From: Streptomyces mirabilis | GTDB taxonomy: Bacteria > Actinomycetota > Actinomycetes > Streptomycetales > Streptomycetaceae | Direction: 5' to 3' | Length of the DNA: 64,000 nucleotides | Assembly (NCBI RefSeq): GCF_018310535.1 | Contig: NZ_CP074103.1 | Span: 453,983-517,982, forward strand | Part shown: positions 1-8,816 of the stretch, one piece after another | How positions within the stretch are numbered: position 1 is the stretch's first letter | Layout: the number at the start of each line of letters is the position of its first letter | Translations under genes and position numbers: made by a program | The notes under the pieces: generated by a model | Database searches by the model: none | What the model was told of the DNA's origin: nothing | The model's input: the letters and a program-made list of their open reading frames with translations, nothing else

Positions 1-138
1 TCACGCGGGCGATGGGCCGGAGCCCCGGAATGATCATCCCGCGCGGGAGAGCGCGGACCAGCCGGTGGAGCGGATCCTCAGCCGACGCCGTCCGCTGCGC
101 ACCGCGCACCGGACGGGGACATCAGCCGCCGCCGGTGG

Positions 139-729
139 TCAGGAGAGGGGGACGACCCCGAGGTGGACGGTCCGCCCGCACGGGAGACATCCCTGCCCGT
201 CCAGTCCGCTGTCGGTGCGCCGGGTCCGGATCCGCTCCAGCCCTGCGCCGGCGGCAGCGGCGACCCCCTCCATGTCGTCACTGCTCGCGGCTGTCGCCAG
301 CAGCCGGACCGTGAAACCCCGGCCGTCGTCCTCCACCCACAACTGCGCCCCCGGCAACCGCTCCTGGTCCAGTGCGGCCGTCCACGGGACCAGTGTCCGC
401 AGCAGTTCGGCCGCTGCCTCCGCCGACGTCAGCCGTCCCCCTGGGACGGCGCCGCGCACCGGTGCATCCACGGCGGCCACCAGGACCAGCTCCTCCTCCA
501 GGTCCACCGTCAGCACACCGTCACGGTGGGCCGAGAGGCCGGCCGCCTCGCCGCACGCTGCTGCCAGCCGCGCCATGCTTGCCGAGGCGGCCGGCCCGCT
601 CGCGCACACTTCCGCCTGCACGTCCGCCTCGCTCATGCACAGCCGGACCGGCTCCAGCGGCCCGCAGGCATCCAGCAGGCGGGCAACCGCTTCCACACAG
701 CGGGCCATGGAGAGTGACATGGCCGCCAT
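139..729 (-). CDS. hypothetical protein, 196 aa
   Basis: I do not recognise this protein. It is acidic and Ala/Leu-rich, with no signal peptide or membrane segment and four cysteines in its first 60 residues (AACGEAAG among them). The ATG at 729 is preceded by a GGGGCGAGA-like ribosome site; two more in-frame ATGs follow within eight codons, so the exact start is not secure. It is the last of four leftward genes (2694 to 139) that could share the promoter near 2840. Codon third positions are strongly G/C, which supports this frame over the overlapping open frames. Function is unknown. Confidence 0.65.
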   Translation of the reverse strand: MAAMSLSMARCVEAVARLLDACGPLEPVRLCMSEADVQAEVCASGPAASASMARLAAACGEAAGLSAHRDGVLTVDLEEELVLVAAVDAPVRGAVPGGRLTSAEAAAELLRTLVPWTAALDQERLPGAQLWVEDDGRGFTVRLLATAASSDDMEGVAAAAGAGLERIRTRRTDSGLDGQGCLPCGRTVHLGVVPLS

Positions 730-811
730 TCTCGCCCCGGTGAGGCCGAGGAGTCCTGTGTCCGACCAAAGGGTGGCTCCATCTTTGTGGCGGTCACCAG
801 GATTCGGACAA

Positions 812-1453
812 CTACGAGGCGCTCTCAGTAGGGGCAGTGCCGTACACGTGCCAGTCCCACAGGTCCCGGGCGCTGTTCAGGCTGGGGCACCAGGTGACCT
901 TGCGGCCGTCGCGGCAGATCTCGCCGGCCCCCGGCGCACACCGGCACACCACGCGGAACTGCCCGGCGCGCGAGGACACGACCGCCTGCACGATCCGGCC
1001 CCGGTGCGTGCCGTGGGCGACCACCAGCCGGACGGCCGCGGTCAGCTGCTCCGGCGTGACCACCTCCAGCCGGTCGACCGCGTCCATCGTGCGCCAGACC
1101 CTGCCGTCGGGCAGCGTGTACGACTTCACCGCCACCCACTGGCCCAGCCGGAACACGGCGCCGACCACTGCGGCACGCTCCTGCTCGGGGTAGGACTGCA
1201 TCACCAGGTCGCCCCGCCGCACGTGGGGAGCGTCAACCAGGCGCTGCAGCGCGCTCACCGCGGCCTGCGCGCTCACCCGGTTTTCGAGCCGCGCGGACTC
1301 CACGGTCCACACACCAGGACCGGGCCCGGGCTCCATCAGCTCCCATTCGCCCGGCCAGCCTTCCACGGCCACGATCTCACCGGACTGCAACACCTCGTCT
1401 CCGGACGCGGTGTCCGGGGCCTGGGCGGCCCCGGTCTTCGCCGACAACGCCAT
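812..1453 (-). CDS. hypothetical protein, 213 aa
   Basis: An unrecognised soluble protein. The middle holds alternating hydrophobic stretches (VAVKSYTLPDGRVWRTMDAVD) suggesting a beta-rich fold, and the C-terminal part has three cysteines (VVCRCAPGAGEIC). An upstream in-frame ATG at 1474 has no ribosome site, whereas the ATG at 1453 follows a purine-rich GGAAGCAGAGAAGAG stretch, so I use 1453. It lies between two other leftward unknowns with gaps of 83 and 130 bases and may be co-transcribed with them. No function can be offered. Confidence 0.65.
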   Translation of the reverse strand: MALSAKTGAAQAPDTASGDEVLQSGEIVAVEGWPGEWELMEPGPGPGVWTVESARLENRVSAQAAVSALQRLVDAPHVRRGDLVMQSYPEQERAAVVGAVFRLGQWVAVKSYTLPDGRVWRTMDAVDRLEVVTPEQLTAAVRLVVAHGTHRGRIVQAVVSSRAGQFRVVCRCAPGAGEICRDGRKVTWCPSLNSARDLWDWHVYGTAPTESAS

Positions 1454-1583
1454 CTCTTCTCTGCTTCCTTCCATCAGCGATCACACGAATCGGCCACCAG
1501 GCCGTGGGTTAGCGGGGTGCGGGACCGGCGGCCACCCTCGGGCGGCCGCCGCGCGGCTGGACAGGCGGGTGCCGAGGGCCGGG

Positions 1584-1973
1584 TCAGTCCTGGCCCTTCG
1601 CTGCCTCGGCGGTGAGCTCCTTGTGTACGCGCAGCGCCGCGGTCGCGTACTCCACGGGCGACGGACTGCCGCCCTGCACGCCCGTGATCGCCGCCAGGAA
1701 ACGGGCGTAGACGAGCTGGTCGGCGTCGTCGACGACGTCCTCGATCAGGGTGAAGGCGCTCGTCGCGAAGCGCCTCAGTGCCAGCGGACGCGCCTTGCGG
1801 CCGGCCGCGCCCGGCCTGTTGTCGCGCTCGACCACGCAGTCGGCGTGTGTCGCGCCCACGGCGACCACGCGCAGCATCCGCTCGCGATCGACCATGTCGG
1901 GGGCCATGTCCTGCCACAGCTGCCCGGCCCGGACGGGGCCGACGGCGGACAAGACGGGCGTGGTGATGCTCAT
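1584..1973 (-). CDS. hypothetical protein, 129 aa
   Basis: A small unrecognised protein beginning MSITTPVLSAVGPVRAG. The open frame extends to 2021, but the ATG at 1973 has an AGGAG ribosome site five bases upstream and the upstream codons look non-coding. Features visible are a single cysteine in THADCVVERD and a helical C-terminus. It sits 73 bases downstream of the 215-residue gene that starts at 2694, in the same direction. No domain was recognised. Confidence 0.65.
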   Translation of the reverse strand: MSITTPVLSAVGPVRAGQLWQDMAPDMVDRERMLRVVAVGATHADCVVERDNRPGAAGRKARPLALRRFATSAFTLIEDVVDDADQLVYARFLAAITGVQGGSPSPVEYATAALRVHKELTAEAAKGQD

Positions 1974-2046
1974 GGTGAACTCCTGGCTGGTGGCGAAGGG
2001 GTGATGCCGGGCAGCGGGCATGCGCCCGGCGACGACGAGAAGAGGT

Positions 2047-2694
2047 TCAGGCCGAGGTGCCCGGGGCGGGCGTCTTCAGAATGCGGAGGTTCTCCGCGTG
2101 GATCTCGGCGCACAACCGGCTGATGAGCACCCACAGCGGCATGGACAGACCGTCGAGCTGGTCATGAAGCAGCCGGGCGGCTTCGTGCATGCCGTGCTGT
2201 GCGCGGGCGATGTCGATCGTGTCCACGCCGCGCGCCGCCCGCTCCAGCGACCGGCCGGCGCCGAGGACGTGGTCGTGGGCATCGCGGCTGACCGTCTCCA
2301 GCCGCAGCGGGTGCCCCGGGGTGAACAGGGACGGCGGGGCCGGGGCCGGGTCGAAGGCGGCCGGGCGGCCCGCGGTGTAGCGGCTCGCCCACAGCTCCAC
2401 CATGTAAACCACGACGGCCTGCCAAGCGGCCTCGTCGTGCTCGCCGGTGCGCTCCTGGAAGGTCGTGACGGCCCGGCGGGCGAGGATCTCAGCGCGCTCC
2501 AGCGCGGCGTTGCGACCGAGGCGGAAGTCCTCCAGAGCCTTGGCGGCCTCGATCACGTTCACGTGGGCCGAGCGGGCGTGATCGTTGAGACCTCGTCGCA
2601 TCAGGATGTCGCCGGCCTCCACGGTGATCCGCGACCCGGGCGCGGCAGGCTCCCCGGGCTCAGGGGGCAGAACGTGCCGAGAGGGAAAGGCCAT
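2047..2694 (-). CDS. hypothetical protein, 215 aa, first gene of a leftward cluster
   Basis: An unrecognised, largely helical protein; residues 45-120 and 150-205 look like long helices with regularly spaced Ala, Leu and Arg. The ATG at 2694 is preceded by GAGGAG about ten bases upstream. It is transcribed away from tap across an unusually AT-rich intergenic region, and a promoter-like element at 2832-2859 points toward it. Three more leftward unknowns follow it. Function unknown. Confidence 0.65.
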   Translation of the reverse strand: MAFPSRHVLPPEPGEPAAPGSRITVEAGDILMRRGLNDHARSAHVNVIEAAKALEDFRLGRNAALERAEILARRAVTTFQERTGEHDEAAWQAVVVYMVELWASRYTAGRPAAFDPAPAPPSLFTPGHPLRLETVSRDAHDHVLGAGRSLERAARGVDTIDIARAQHGMHEAARLLHDQLDGLSMPLWVLISRLCAEIHAENLRILKTPAPGTSA

Positions 2695-2831
2695 GGCTGT
2701 CGTACTCCTCAGGTGTCATGCCCGACAGGAACGGGGCTCCCAGCTCGGACGGGGGTGGGCTCGGTGTGTGCCGCCCCTGTGTGGGGGCGCGCCCGCCATC
2801 CAGCGGCGGCCCCTCTCAACGAGCAATCAAC

Positions 2832-2859
2832 TTACATCTTGAAACCAGAACAAGCAACA
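2832..2859 (-). promoter_or_regulatory. recurrent 28-bp promoter element, copy 1
   Basis: Read on the minus strand this carries TTGCTT, a 17-base spacer and TAAGTT (the last bases run just past the element to about 2828), a plausible sigma-70-type promoter for the gene starting at 2694. Related sequences occur at 24064-24091 (21 of 28 identical) and 60903-60930. Identity includes spacer bases (the TTTC before the -10 region), which a promoter alone would not require, so a shared regulator site is inferred. Confidence 0.5.
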
Positions 2860-2890
2860 ACCATAATGCACATTGAAATGCAAACAGAAC

Positions 2891-2919
2891 TTGAAATCGG
2901 CGGTCGGTGCGGGTACGTT
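2891..2919 (+). promoter_or_regulatory. probable tap promoter
   Basis: TTGAAA at 2891-2896 and TACGTT at 2914-2919 are separated by exactly 17 bases, a good match to a vegetative (HrdB-type) Streptomyces promoter. It lies in an AT-rich patch within otherwise GC-rich DNA and about 40 bases before the chosen tap start, so the tap-tpg transcript would have a short leader. Confidence 0.55.
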
Positions 2920-2959
2920 GGATTCGCGTTAGATTCTGTTTTTGAGGGTGGAGGTGGAA

Positions 2960-5512
2960 GTGGACCCGGCAACCGACCCGGTAACGGCGGTGCTCGCACG
3001 GATCCCGGTCGACGGCCCGGTGCCGCCGCTGCCGGACCCGGCCGCACGCGTCAGGCTCCGCGAGGAGTTCGGCTGGACCGTGACGCAGATGGGCAAGGCG
3101 ACCAGCGTGCGCCGCGAGACGGTGTGGACCTGGGAATCGGATCCACCCCGCACGCCGCGTGGGGAGAAGGGGCAGCTCTACGCCCGGCTCCTCGCCTACT
3201 TCGCCGACGAGCTCGCTCGCGCCGCAGCAACGAGCGGCGCCACCGCTCCGGTGCCCGTGCCGGTGCCCGTGCCCGATGCCGCGCCTCCGCCGCAGCCGGC
3301 GGCCGCCGCGGAAGAGGAGCAGCCCCCCCTGTTCGACTACGACATCGAGGACCCGCCCGAACTCGCCTGGCCGGACACCGACCAGAGCCCCGCCCTCGAC
3401 AACACGGCGGCGCAGGCCGAGTACCCCGAGTACGACGCGCCCGGCTCCGGGACTTACCTGCCCGAGGACGTCACCCGCCCCTGTGTCCGCTGCGGCAAGC
3501 CGACGTCATGCCTCGTCGCAGGCCAGCCCCGCCACATCTACCTCCAGGCCATGGCCGCCATGGGCGTGCCCCGCTGCGGCACGCAGCCCACTGCCCCGGC
3601 CGAGCCCGTCCTGCCGACCGCAGCCGAGACGGCCGCCCCCGTGCCCGCTGCCCTCACACCGGCTCCCGCCCCCTCGGCGGACGCCGCACCCCCGGCCGCC
3701 GCACCGGCAGTCGCGCTTCCGGCTGTTGCTCCCGCGTCTCCCGTTCGTCCGCCGGCCGTGCCGCGCCGCCCGGGCGCCGCCACCAGTTCGGCCTCCCGCC
3801 GCAAGACGGCGAAGAAGCCGGCCGTGAAGGCGGTGGCCCCCGAGCACGCCGACGGTCCGCTGGCCGTCCTCGACATCACCGACGGCGCCCTGACCGCCCA
3901 CCTTGTCGACGGCCGCACCATGCCGTGCCCGGCCAAGACGCTCCAGGCTCTGGCCGCGTGGGCGCTGGACAAGAAGAAGATCCGCCTGGGGGCAGCCAAG
4001 CTCCACGACAACGGGTTCCACCAGGACCCGCTGATCATCCTCACCGAAGGGGCCGTGGCCCACTTCGGCCTGCCCACCAACCTCGCGGACCAGGAGGACC
4101 TGCGCCTGCCGGCCGACGACAAGATCGTCAAGAACATCACGAAGGCAGGCTGGGAACTCACCAAGTCCGGCTTCGGCCCCTGGGCCAGGATCTTCAAGCG
4201 CCTCGACGGAAAGCGCCACTGCGTCCAGCTCGCCCTCGTGCCCTGGGGCGCGCTGGAGACCCGCGCCTGGGGCAAGGCCGGCGACCTGCCCGCCGGTGAA
4301 CTCGCCAGGATGCTCGGCACCTACGCCCGCCTGGTCATCACCCCCCGCGGCACCCTCGCGGTCACCGGCGAACAGCTCATGACCTCGCTGCGCCCGCCCA
4401 CCAAGGCAGAGTGGAGCGAGAAGGAGAACAAGTACGTCTCGGCGAAGGTGCCCCACACCCTTCACACCGTCGTCGACCCCGCCCCGTGCGAGGCCCCCGA
4501 CGAACACCCCGTCGTCGTCGCTGACTACCCCGAGGAAGGCTCCCGGCCCGCCAGCGAGGCCCTCGACGAGGAAGCCTGCATCTGGGTCCGCCCCGCCGAA
4601 CTCATCACCGACGACGAACGGGCCCGCACCCACGTCGCCGCCCTCGACGTGCAGGTGGCCTTCCTCGCCGCCTGCCGGCGTCTGCACGTCGGCACCGGCC
4701 CGGCCATCCACTACCCCCGCAACCCGTCCTTCGACCCCGAGCTGCCCGGCTCCTGGTTCCTCGACCTCTCCCACATCGAGACCGACCCGCGCCTGCCCAG
4801 CCCCTTCACCTCCAGCGGCGAGCGCCCCGAGGGACCCGGCTGGTACGCCACGCCCACCGTCGCCTACGCCGTCGAACTCGGCGCCGACGTCCGCCCGATG
4901 GAGGCATGGGTCCGTGAGACCCACAGCCCCTACCTCCAGCCCTGGTACGACACCCTCCGCGACGCCTACCTGACCGTGATGGCCGACCTCGGCGTCACCA
5001 CGGACCTCGACGACGAAGCCTTTCTCGCGGCGATGGCCCACTACAAGGACGGCGACCCGCTCCTGGTGACGCTGGCGAACGCCATCAAGGCCACCGCCAA
5101 GTCCGGGATCGGCAAGCTGCGCCAGCGCCCCAACCTCGGCCTCGACCACGTCTTCGGCGACCCGTGGCCGGCCCTGAGGCGTCTGACGTGGCGGCCCGAC
5201 ATCCGCGCCATGATCCTGTCGAAGGCGCGGACCAACATGCACCGCAAGATGCAGAGCCTCACCATCGCGGGGCGGTACCCGCTCGCCGTCAACAACGACT
5301 GCGTCGTCTACGCGATCGACGGCCTGTCGCCGCTGCCGGTCCTGCTCGGCCCCGACGGCGAGCCGATCCGCGGCGGCTTCCGCCTCGGCGTCAACCCGGG
5401 CTCCGTCAAGCACCAGGGGAGCCAGACCATCGGCTGGGCGCTGGACCTGCTCGCCGACGGAGTGAACATTGCCAACGAAATCAAGGACGCCTCGCTCGTC
5501 CGCGTGGCCTGA
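2960..5512 (+). CDS. tap: telomere-associated protein Tap
   Basis: Tap binds the single-stranded 3' overhang of linear Streptomyces replicons and recruits the terminal protein Tpg for end patching. Visible parts are an N-terminal helix-turn-helix (around residues 35-75, EEFGWTVTQMGKATSVRRET), an Ala/Pro-rich linker (about 90-285) with a CVRCGK motif, and a long conserved C-terminal region. At 850 residues it is longer than the roughly 740 usual for the family, mostly because of the linker. Several starts are possible (TTG 2942, GTG 2948, 2954, 2960); GTG 2960 has GGAGG five bases upstream. The tpg gene follows 22 bases later, the standard arrangement. The family call rests on overall resemblance plus the tpg neighbour. 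Confidence 0.9.
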   Translation: MDPATDPVTAVLARIPVDGPVPPLPDPAARVRLREEFGWTVTQMGKATSVRRETVWTWESDPPRTPRGEKGQLYARLLAYFADELARAAATSGATAPVPVPVPVPDAAPPPQPAAAAEEEQPPLFDYDIEDPPELAWPDTDQSPALDNTAAQAEYPEYDAPGSGTYLPEDVTRPCVRCGKPTSCLVAGQPRHIYLQAMAAMGVPRCGTQPTAPAEPVLPTAAETAAPVPAALTPAPAPSADAAPPAAAPAVALPAVAPASPVRPPAVPRRPGAATSSASRRKTAKKPAVKAVAPEHADGPLAVLDITDGALTAHLVDGRTMPCPAKTLQALAAWALDKKKIRLGAAKLHDNGFHQDPLIILTEGAVAHFGLPTNLADQEDLRLPADDKIVKNITKAGWELTKSGFGPWARIFKRLDGKRHCVQLALVPWGALETRAWGKAGDLPAGELARMLGTYARLVITPRGTLAVTGEQLMTSLRPPTKAEWSEKENKYVSAKVPHTLHTVVDPAPCEAPDEHPVVVADYPEEGSRPASEALDEEACIWVRPAELITDDERARTHVAALDVQVAFLAACRRLHVGTGPAIHYPRNPSFDPELPGSWFLDLSHIETDPRLPSPFTSSGERPEGPGWYATPTVAYAVELGADVRPMEAWVRETHSPYLQPWYDTLRDAYLTVMADLGVTTDLDDEAFLAAMAHYKDGDPLLVTLANAIKATAKSGIGKLRQRPNLGLDHVFGDPWPALRRLTWRPDIRAMILSKARTNMHRKMQSLTIAGRYPLAVNNDCVVYAIDGLSPLPVLLGPDGEPIRGGFRLGVNPGSVKHQGSQTIGWALDLLADGVNIANEIKDASLVRVA

Positions 5513-5534
5513 ACCGTAGGGAAGCTGACTGACC

Positions 5535-6110
5535 GTGGGACTGATCGAAGACCGCCTGGAAGAGGCCGCCGAGACCGCCTACTCCCAGCCGATCCCCAAG
5601 ACGCTCGGCGCGCGGATCCGCTTTCTGCTCAAGCAGGAGAAGGGCGTCAGCCGCGCCGAGGCCGCCCGCGCGGTCGCCGAGAAGATCGGCAAATCCCAGC
5701 GCACCGTCGAGCGCTACCGCGACGACGAGATCAAGGCCGCGAAGCCCGAGACCGCCGCCCTCATCGAGGCCACGGTCAAGCAGCTCTGGCAGCCGATCGT
5801 CAAGGCGAAGAAGCTCCAGGCCGCCGTCACCACCGGCGGCATCAAAGTGGACGTAAGAGGGAAATTCGGGTTCAAGTCCCCCAAGGGCACCACCAACGAC
5901 CCCCGCTACCGCCGCCTCACCCGCCGCCTGGACGCCGCCACCGCCGCAGCCCTCTTCGAAGCCAAAGAGGCCGGCGCCTCGGAGGAAGACCTCGCCCAGA
6001 TCGTCGCCGACGGGCTGCGGGACGACTACTTCACCGACGGCGGCTCGCGGGCCACCTCTCTTCAGTCGGTCGCACTGACCGGCATCGACCACATCAAGTT
6101 CAGCATCTGA
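5535..6110 (+). CDS. tpg: telomere terminal protein Tpg
   Basis: Tpg is the protein covalently attached to the 5' ends of linear Streptomyces DNA and primes end-patching synthesis. At 191 residues it matches the family length of about 185. The N-terminus (MGLIEDRLEEAAETAYSQPI) is characteristic, followed by a helix-turn-helix (AVAEKIGKSQRTVERYRDDE, about residues 50-70), a region containing GKFGFKSPKGTTND (about 112-125) and the C-terminal LTGIDHIKF. It starts with GTG 22 bases after tap and is almost certainly co-transcribed with it. Together the pair identifies the molecule as linear. Confidence 0.95.
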   Translation: MGLIEDRLEEAAETAYSQPIPKTLGARIRFLLKQEKGVSRAEAARAVAEKIGKSQRTVERYRDDEIKAAKPETAALIEATVKQLWQPIVKAKKLQAAVTTGGIKVDVRGKFGFKSPKGTTNDPRYRRLTRRLDAATAAALFEAKEAGASEEDLAQIVADGLRDDYFTDGGSRATSLQSVALTGIDHIKFSI

Positions 6111-6148
6111 CCCGCCGCCCGCACCCGGCTGAAAGGACCGGCCACCCC

Positions 6149-8548
6149 GTGACCGCGACCACCACCGCCCCACCGCCCAGGATCAGGCTGCGCCCGCACC
6201 AGTCCAAGGCCGTCCACGCCGCGCACACCGCGCTGCGCCTGACCGCCCGGATCTCCGTCGTGATGGCCTGCGGCACCGGCAAGACGTACGTCGCCGCGCG
6301 CACCGCCGCCCGTGTCGCCCCCCAGGGCACCCGGCTGGTGCTGCTGCCCACTCTGGAGCTCCTCGCCCAGACCATCGACGACTGGCGCACCGCCGGCATG
6401 ACCGGGCCCGTGCTCGCCCTGTGCTCCAAGCGCCCCAACACCGCGGGCGAGCCCGTCGCGTTCACTACCGACCCGGCCGCCCTGGCCGCCACCGTCCACC
6501 AGAACCCCGGCCTGACGGTCTTCGCCACCTACCACTCCCTGCACCGCGTCCAGTACGCCCACACCCACTTCGCTCTCCCCGCCTGGTCGCTGGTGGCAGT
6601 CGACGAAGCCCACCGCACCAGTGGTGACCTGGGAAAACGCTGGGCCGCCGTCCACGACGACGAACTGATCCCCGCGCACAAGCGGCTCTATCTCACCGCC
6701 ACCCCGAGGATCTGGTCGGCCGGCGAGCCCGGTGACGACGAGGACGACTCGCTCGTCGCGTCCATGGACAACCCGGCTCTCTACGGCGACACCTGCTTTC
6801 GCCTCCCGCTCGCCGAGGCCATCGACGAAGACCTCCTGGCCGACTACCGGGTCGTCGTCATGGAGGTGAACGAGGCGACCATCCGCACCCGGCTCGGGAT
6901 CTCCGACATGGCCACCGAAGCCGAACTGCGCCAGGCCGCCCTCCAGATCGCCGTCCTGCGCGCCATGGCCGAGCTCGATCTGCGCCGCGTCGTGAGCTTC
7001 CACCACCGTGTGGCCGACGCCCACGCCTTCGCCGACACCCTCCGCGAGACGGCCGCCCTCCTCTACGCGCTGGACGAGACCGGAACCGGCTGCCCCGACC
7101 CGGGAGAACTGTGGGCGGCCGGGCTCGACGGCAACCAGGACCCCGCCTACCGACGCGAGCTCCTGGACCGCTTCGACGGCCGCCCGGGCGCATTCCTCGC
7201 GCCGGCCCTCCGCACGGTGATCGCGAACGCTCGCCTTCTCGGCGAGGGCGTCAACATCCCCAGCATCGACACCGTGGTCTTCGCCGATCCCAAGGAATCG
7301 ATCGTCGACACGGTCCAGGCCGTCGGCCGCGCCCTTCGACAAAAGCCTGGCCAGGGCAAGAAGGCCACCTTGATCGTCCCCGTCTACGTCGCCCCCGGCG
7401 AGGACGCCGACGACCTCATGGGCTCCAACCTGTACCGCCCGCTCTGGCGGGTCCTCCAGGCGCTGCGTGCACACGACGACCGCATCGCCGACCGTCTCGC
7501 CGTCCCCCAACAGCCCTCCTACCCGCAGCCGGAGGACGAGCAGGACGACGCGAGCGTGCCCGTCGACGTCGTCTTCGACCGGCCCTTCCCCGCCGACACC
7601 ATCGCCCAGGCCTTTCGGCTGCGCGTCCTGCACCCCCGCGAAGCGTCCTTCCGGCGCGGTCTGGAAGCCGCCACCGTCTACCAGCAGGCCCACGGGCACC
7701 TCGATGTCCCCCGGCTCTACGACGATGCGGGCGGCTTCGCGCTGGGCCGCTGGATCAACCGGGCACGCAAGGCGTACGCGGCCGGCACCCTCAAGCCCTC
7801 CCAGATCAAGTCCCTGGAACACCTCGGCATGATCTGGAACCTCCAGACCCAGGCCGCCGAACGCGGACTCCTCCACGCCCGCAGCTGGGCCGCCCGCCGC
7901 GGCCATCTCGCCGTTCCCAGCGACGAGATGATCGGCGACTACGCCTTCGGCCGCTGGCTCACCAACCGCCGAGCCGCCGCCCGCACCCGCGCGGACAACG
8001 GACTCGAACCCGACCCCACCGACACCGCACTCGCCGAGATCGACCCGTACTGGAACCCGCCGTGGCCGATCACCTGGCAGCGCCTCTACTACACCGCCCG
8101 CACCTACGCCGAAGCCAGCATCACGCTCGACGACCTCCCCGCCGACTTCATCACCGACGACGACGAGCCCCTCGGTGAATGGGTCGCGGCGCAGAGCACC
8201 GAATACAGCACACTCCATCCCGAGCAGCTCCGGCTCGTGAGCGAGCTGGGCATCACCCTGATCGAACCCGACGATGAGCCGGCGCAGCCCACCGGCCGAG
8301 CCGCCCGCCAGCAGCGGCAGCTGAACCAGGGCCTGGCGGCCGTCGCCGCCTTCCGGGACCGCGAAGGTCACGTCCTCATCCATCAGCGCGACACCGTCAC
8401 CGTCGACGGCGAGGAGTTCAAGGTCGGCCAGTGGCTCAAGAACCTCCGCCGACGTTGGGACAGCCTGCCGCCCGAACACGTTCAGGCCGTCACCGCCGCG
8501 GGCCTCACCCGCCACCCACAGACACCTGAGGCCGCGGTCAGCGGCTGA
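6149..8548 (+). CDS. DEAH-box helicase with C-terminal helicase-associated repeats
   Basis: A superfamily 2 helicase of 799 residues. The N-terminal half shows a Q-like PHQ motif, Walker A ACGTGKT (about residue 36), Walker B VAVDEAH (about 150), a TATPR motif III and a C-terminal helicase domain ending with VQAVGRALRQKPGQG. The C-terminal 300 residues contain about four helicase-associated (HA) repeats recognisable by phrases such as FALGRWINRARKAY and FKVGQWLKNLRRRW. Such HA helicases are common near ends of Streptomyces replicons; their substrate is not known. It starts with GTG, preceded by GAAAGG, 38 bases after tpg, so it may belong to the same transcript and take part in end maintenance (inference). 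Confidence 0.85.
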   Translation: MTATTTAPPPRIRLRPHQSKAVHAAHTALRLTARISVVMACGTGKTYVAARTAARVAPQGTRLVLLPTLELLAQTIDDWRTAGMTGPVLALCSKRPNTAGEPVAFTTDPAALAATVHQNPGLTVFATYHSLHRVQYAHTHFALPAWSLVAVDEAHRTSGDLGKRWAAVHDDELIPAHKRLYLTATPRIWSAGEPGDDEDDSLVASMDNPALYGDTCFRLPLAEAIDEDLLADYRVVVMEVNEATIRTRLGISDMATEAELRQAALQIAVLRAMAELDLRRVVSFHHRVADAHAFADTLRETAALLYALDETGTGCPDPGELWAAGLDGNQDPAYRRELLDRFDGRPGAFLAPALRTVIANARLLGEGVNIPSIDTVVFADPKESIVDTVQAVGRALRQKPGQGKKATLIVPVYVAPGEDADDLMGSNLYRPLWRVLQALRAHDDRIADRLAVPQQPSYPQPEDEQDDASVPVDVVFDRPFPADTIAQAFRLRVLHPREASFRRGLEAATVYQQAHGHLDVPRLYDDAGGFALGRWINRARKAYAAGTLKPSQIKSLEHLGMIWNLQTQAAERGLLHARSWAARRGHLAVPSDEMIGDYAFGRWLTNRRAAARTRADNGLEPDPTDTALAEIDPYWNPPWPITWQRLYYTARTYAEASITLDDLPADFITDDDEPLGEWVAAQSTEYSTLHPEQLRLVSELGITLIEPDDEPAQPTGRAARQQRQLNQGLAAVAAFRDREGHVLIHQRDTVTVDGEEFKVGQWLKNLRRRWDSLPPEHVQAVTAAGLTRHPQTPEAAVSG

Positions 8549-8560
8549 ACGCCGCCGCCC

Positions 8561-8587
8561 CCGCCGAAGGGCGGGCTTCGCCGGCGG
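8561..8587 (+). terminator. possible terminator hairpin
   Basis: CCGCCGAAG at 8561-8569 can pair with CTTCGCCGGCGG at 8576-8587 apart from a three-base bulge, 13 bases after the helicase stop. No T-run follows. It could end the tap-tpg-helicase transcript. Confidence 0.3.
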
Positions 8588-8816
8588 AAGAGGGCCCCCG
8601 CAGCACGACAGGGACGTACTCGCACCCTGCGACCTGTGCGGGGCCGCCTACCCGATCACCCGAACGAGTGAATGTGCGGTGATCGGTGGGCAGGCTCTCC
8701 CATCCCCTCCACGCTGATCACGGGTGCGCGAAGGCCGCACTACAGCGGAGTTTGGGGATGCTTTCGGCGTAGCGTCGCCGGGTGGTGGCGCATCGAAGAA
8801 GGGAAGGGCCAGGTTC

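Noticed and set aside
1..138. Gene ending at the left edge
   Set aside because: A minus-strand TGA occupies bases 1-3, but the open frames above it show no coding-like bias or start.
65..1615. Long plus-strand open frames opposite the first leftward genes
   Set aside because: They are long only because of high GC content. Their third positions are poor and the minus-strand genes have ribosome sites.
5860..5895. tRNA T-loop-like sequence inside tpg
   Set aside because: It resembles GGTTCAAGTCC but no cloverleaf forms around it and it lies inside the well-supported tpg coding frame.
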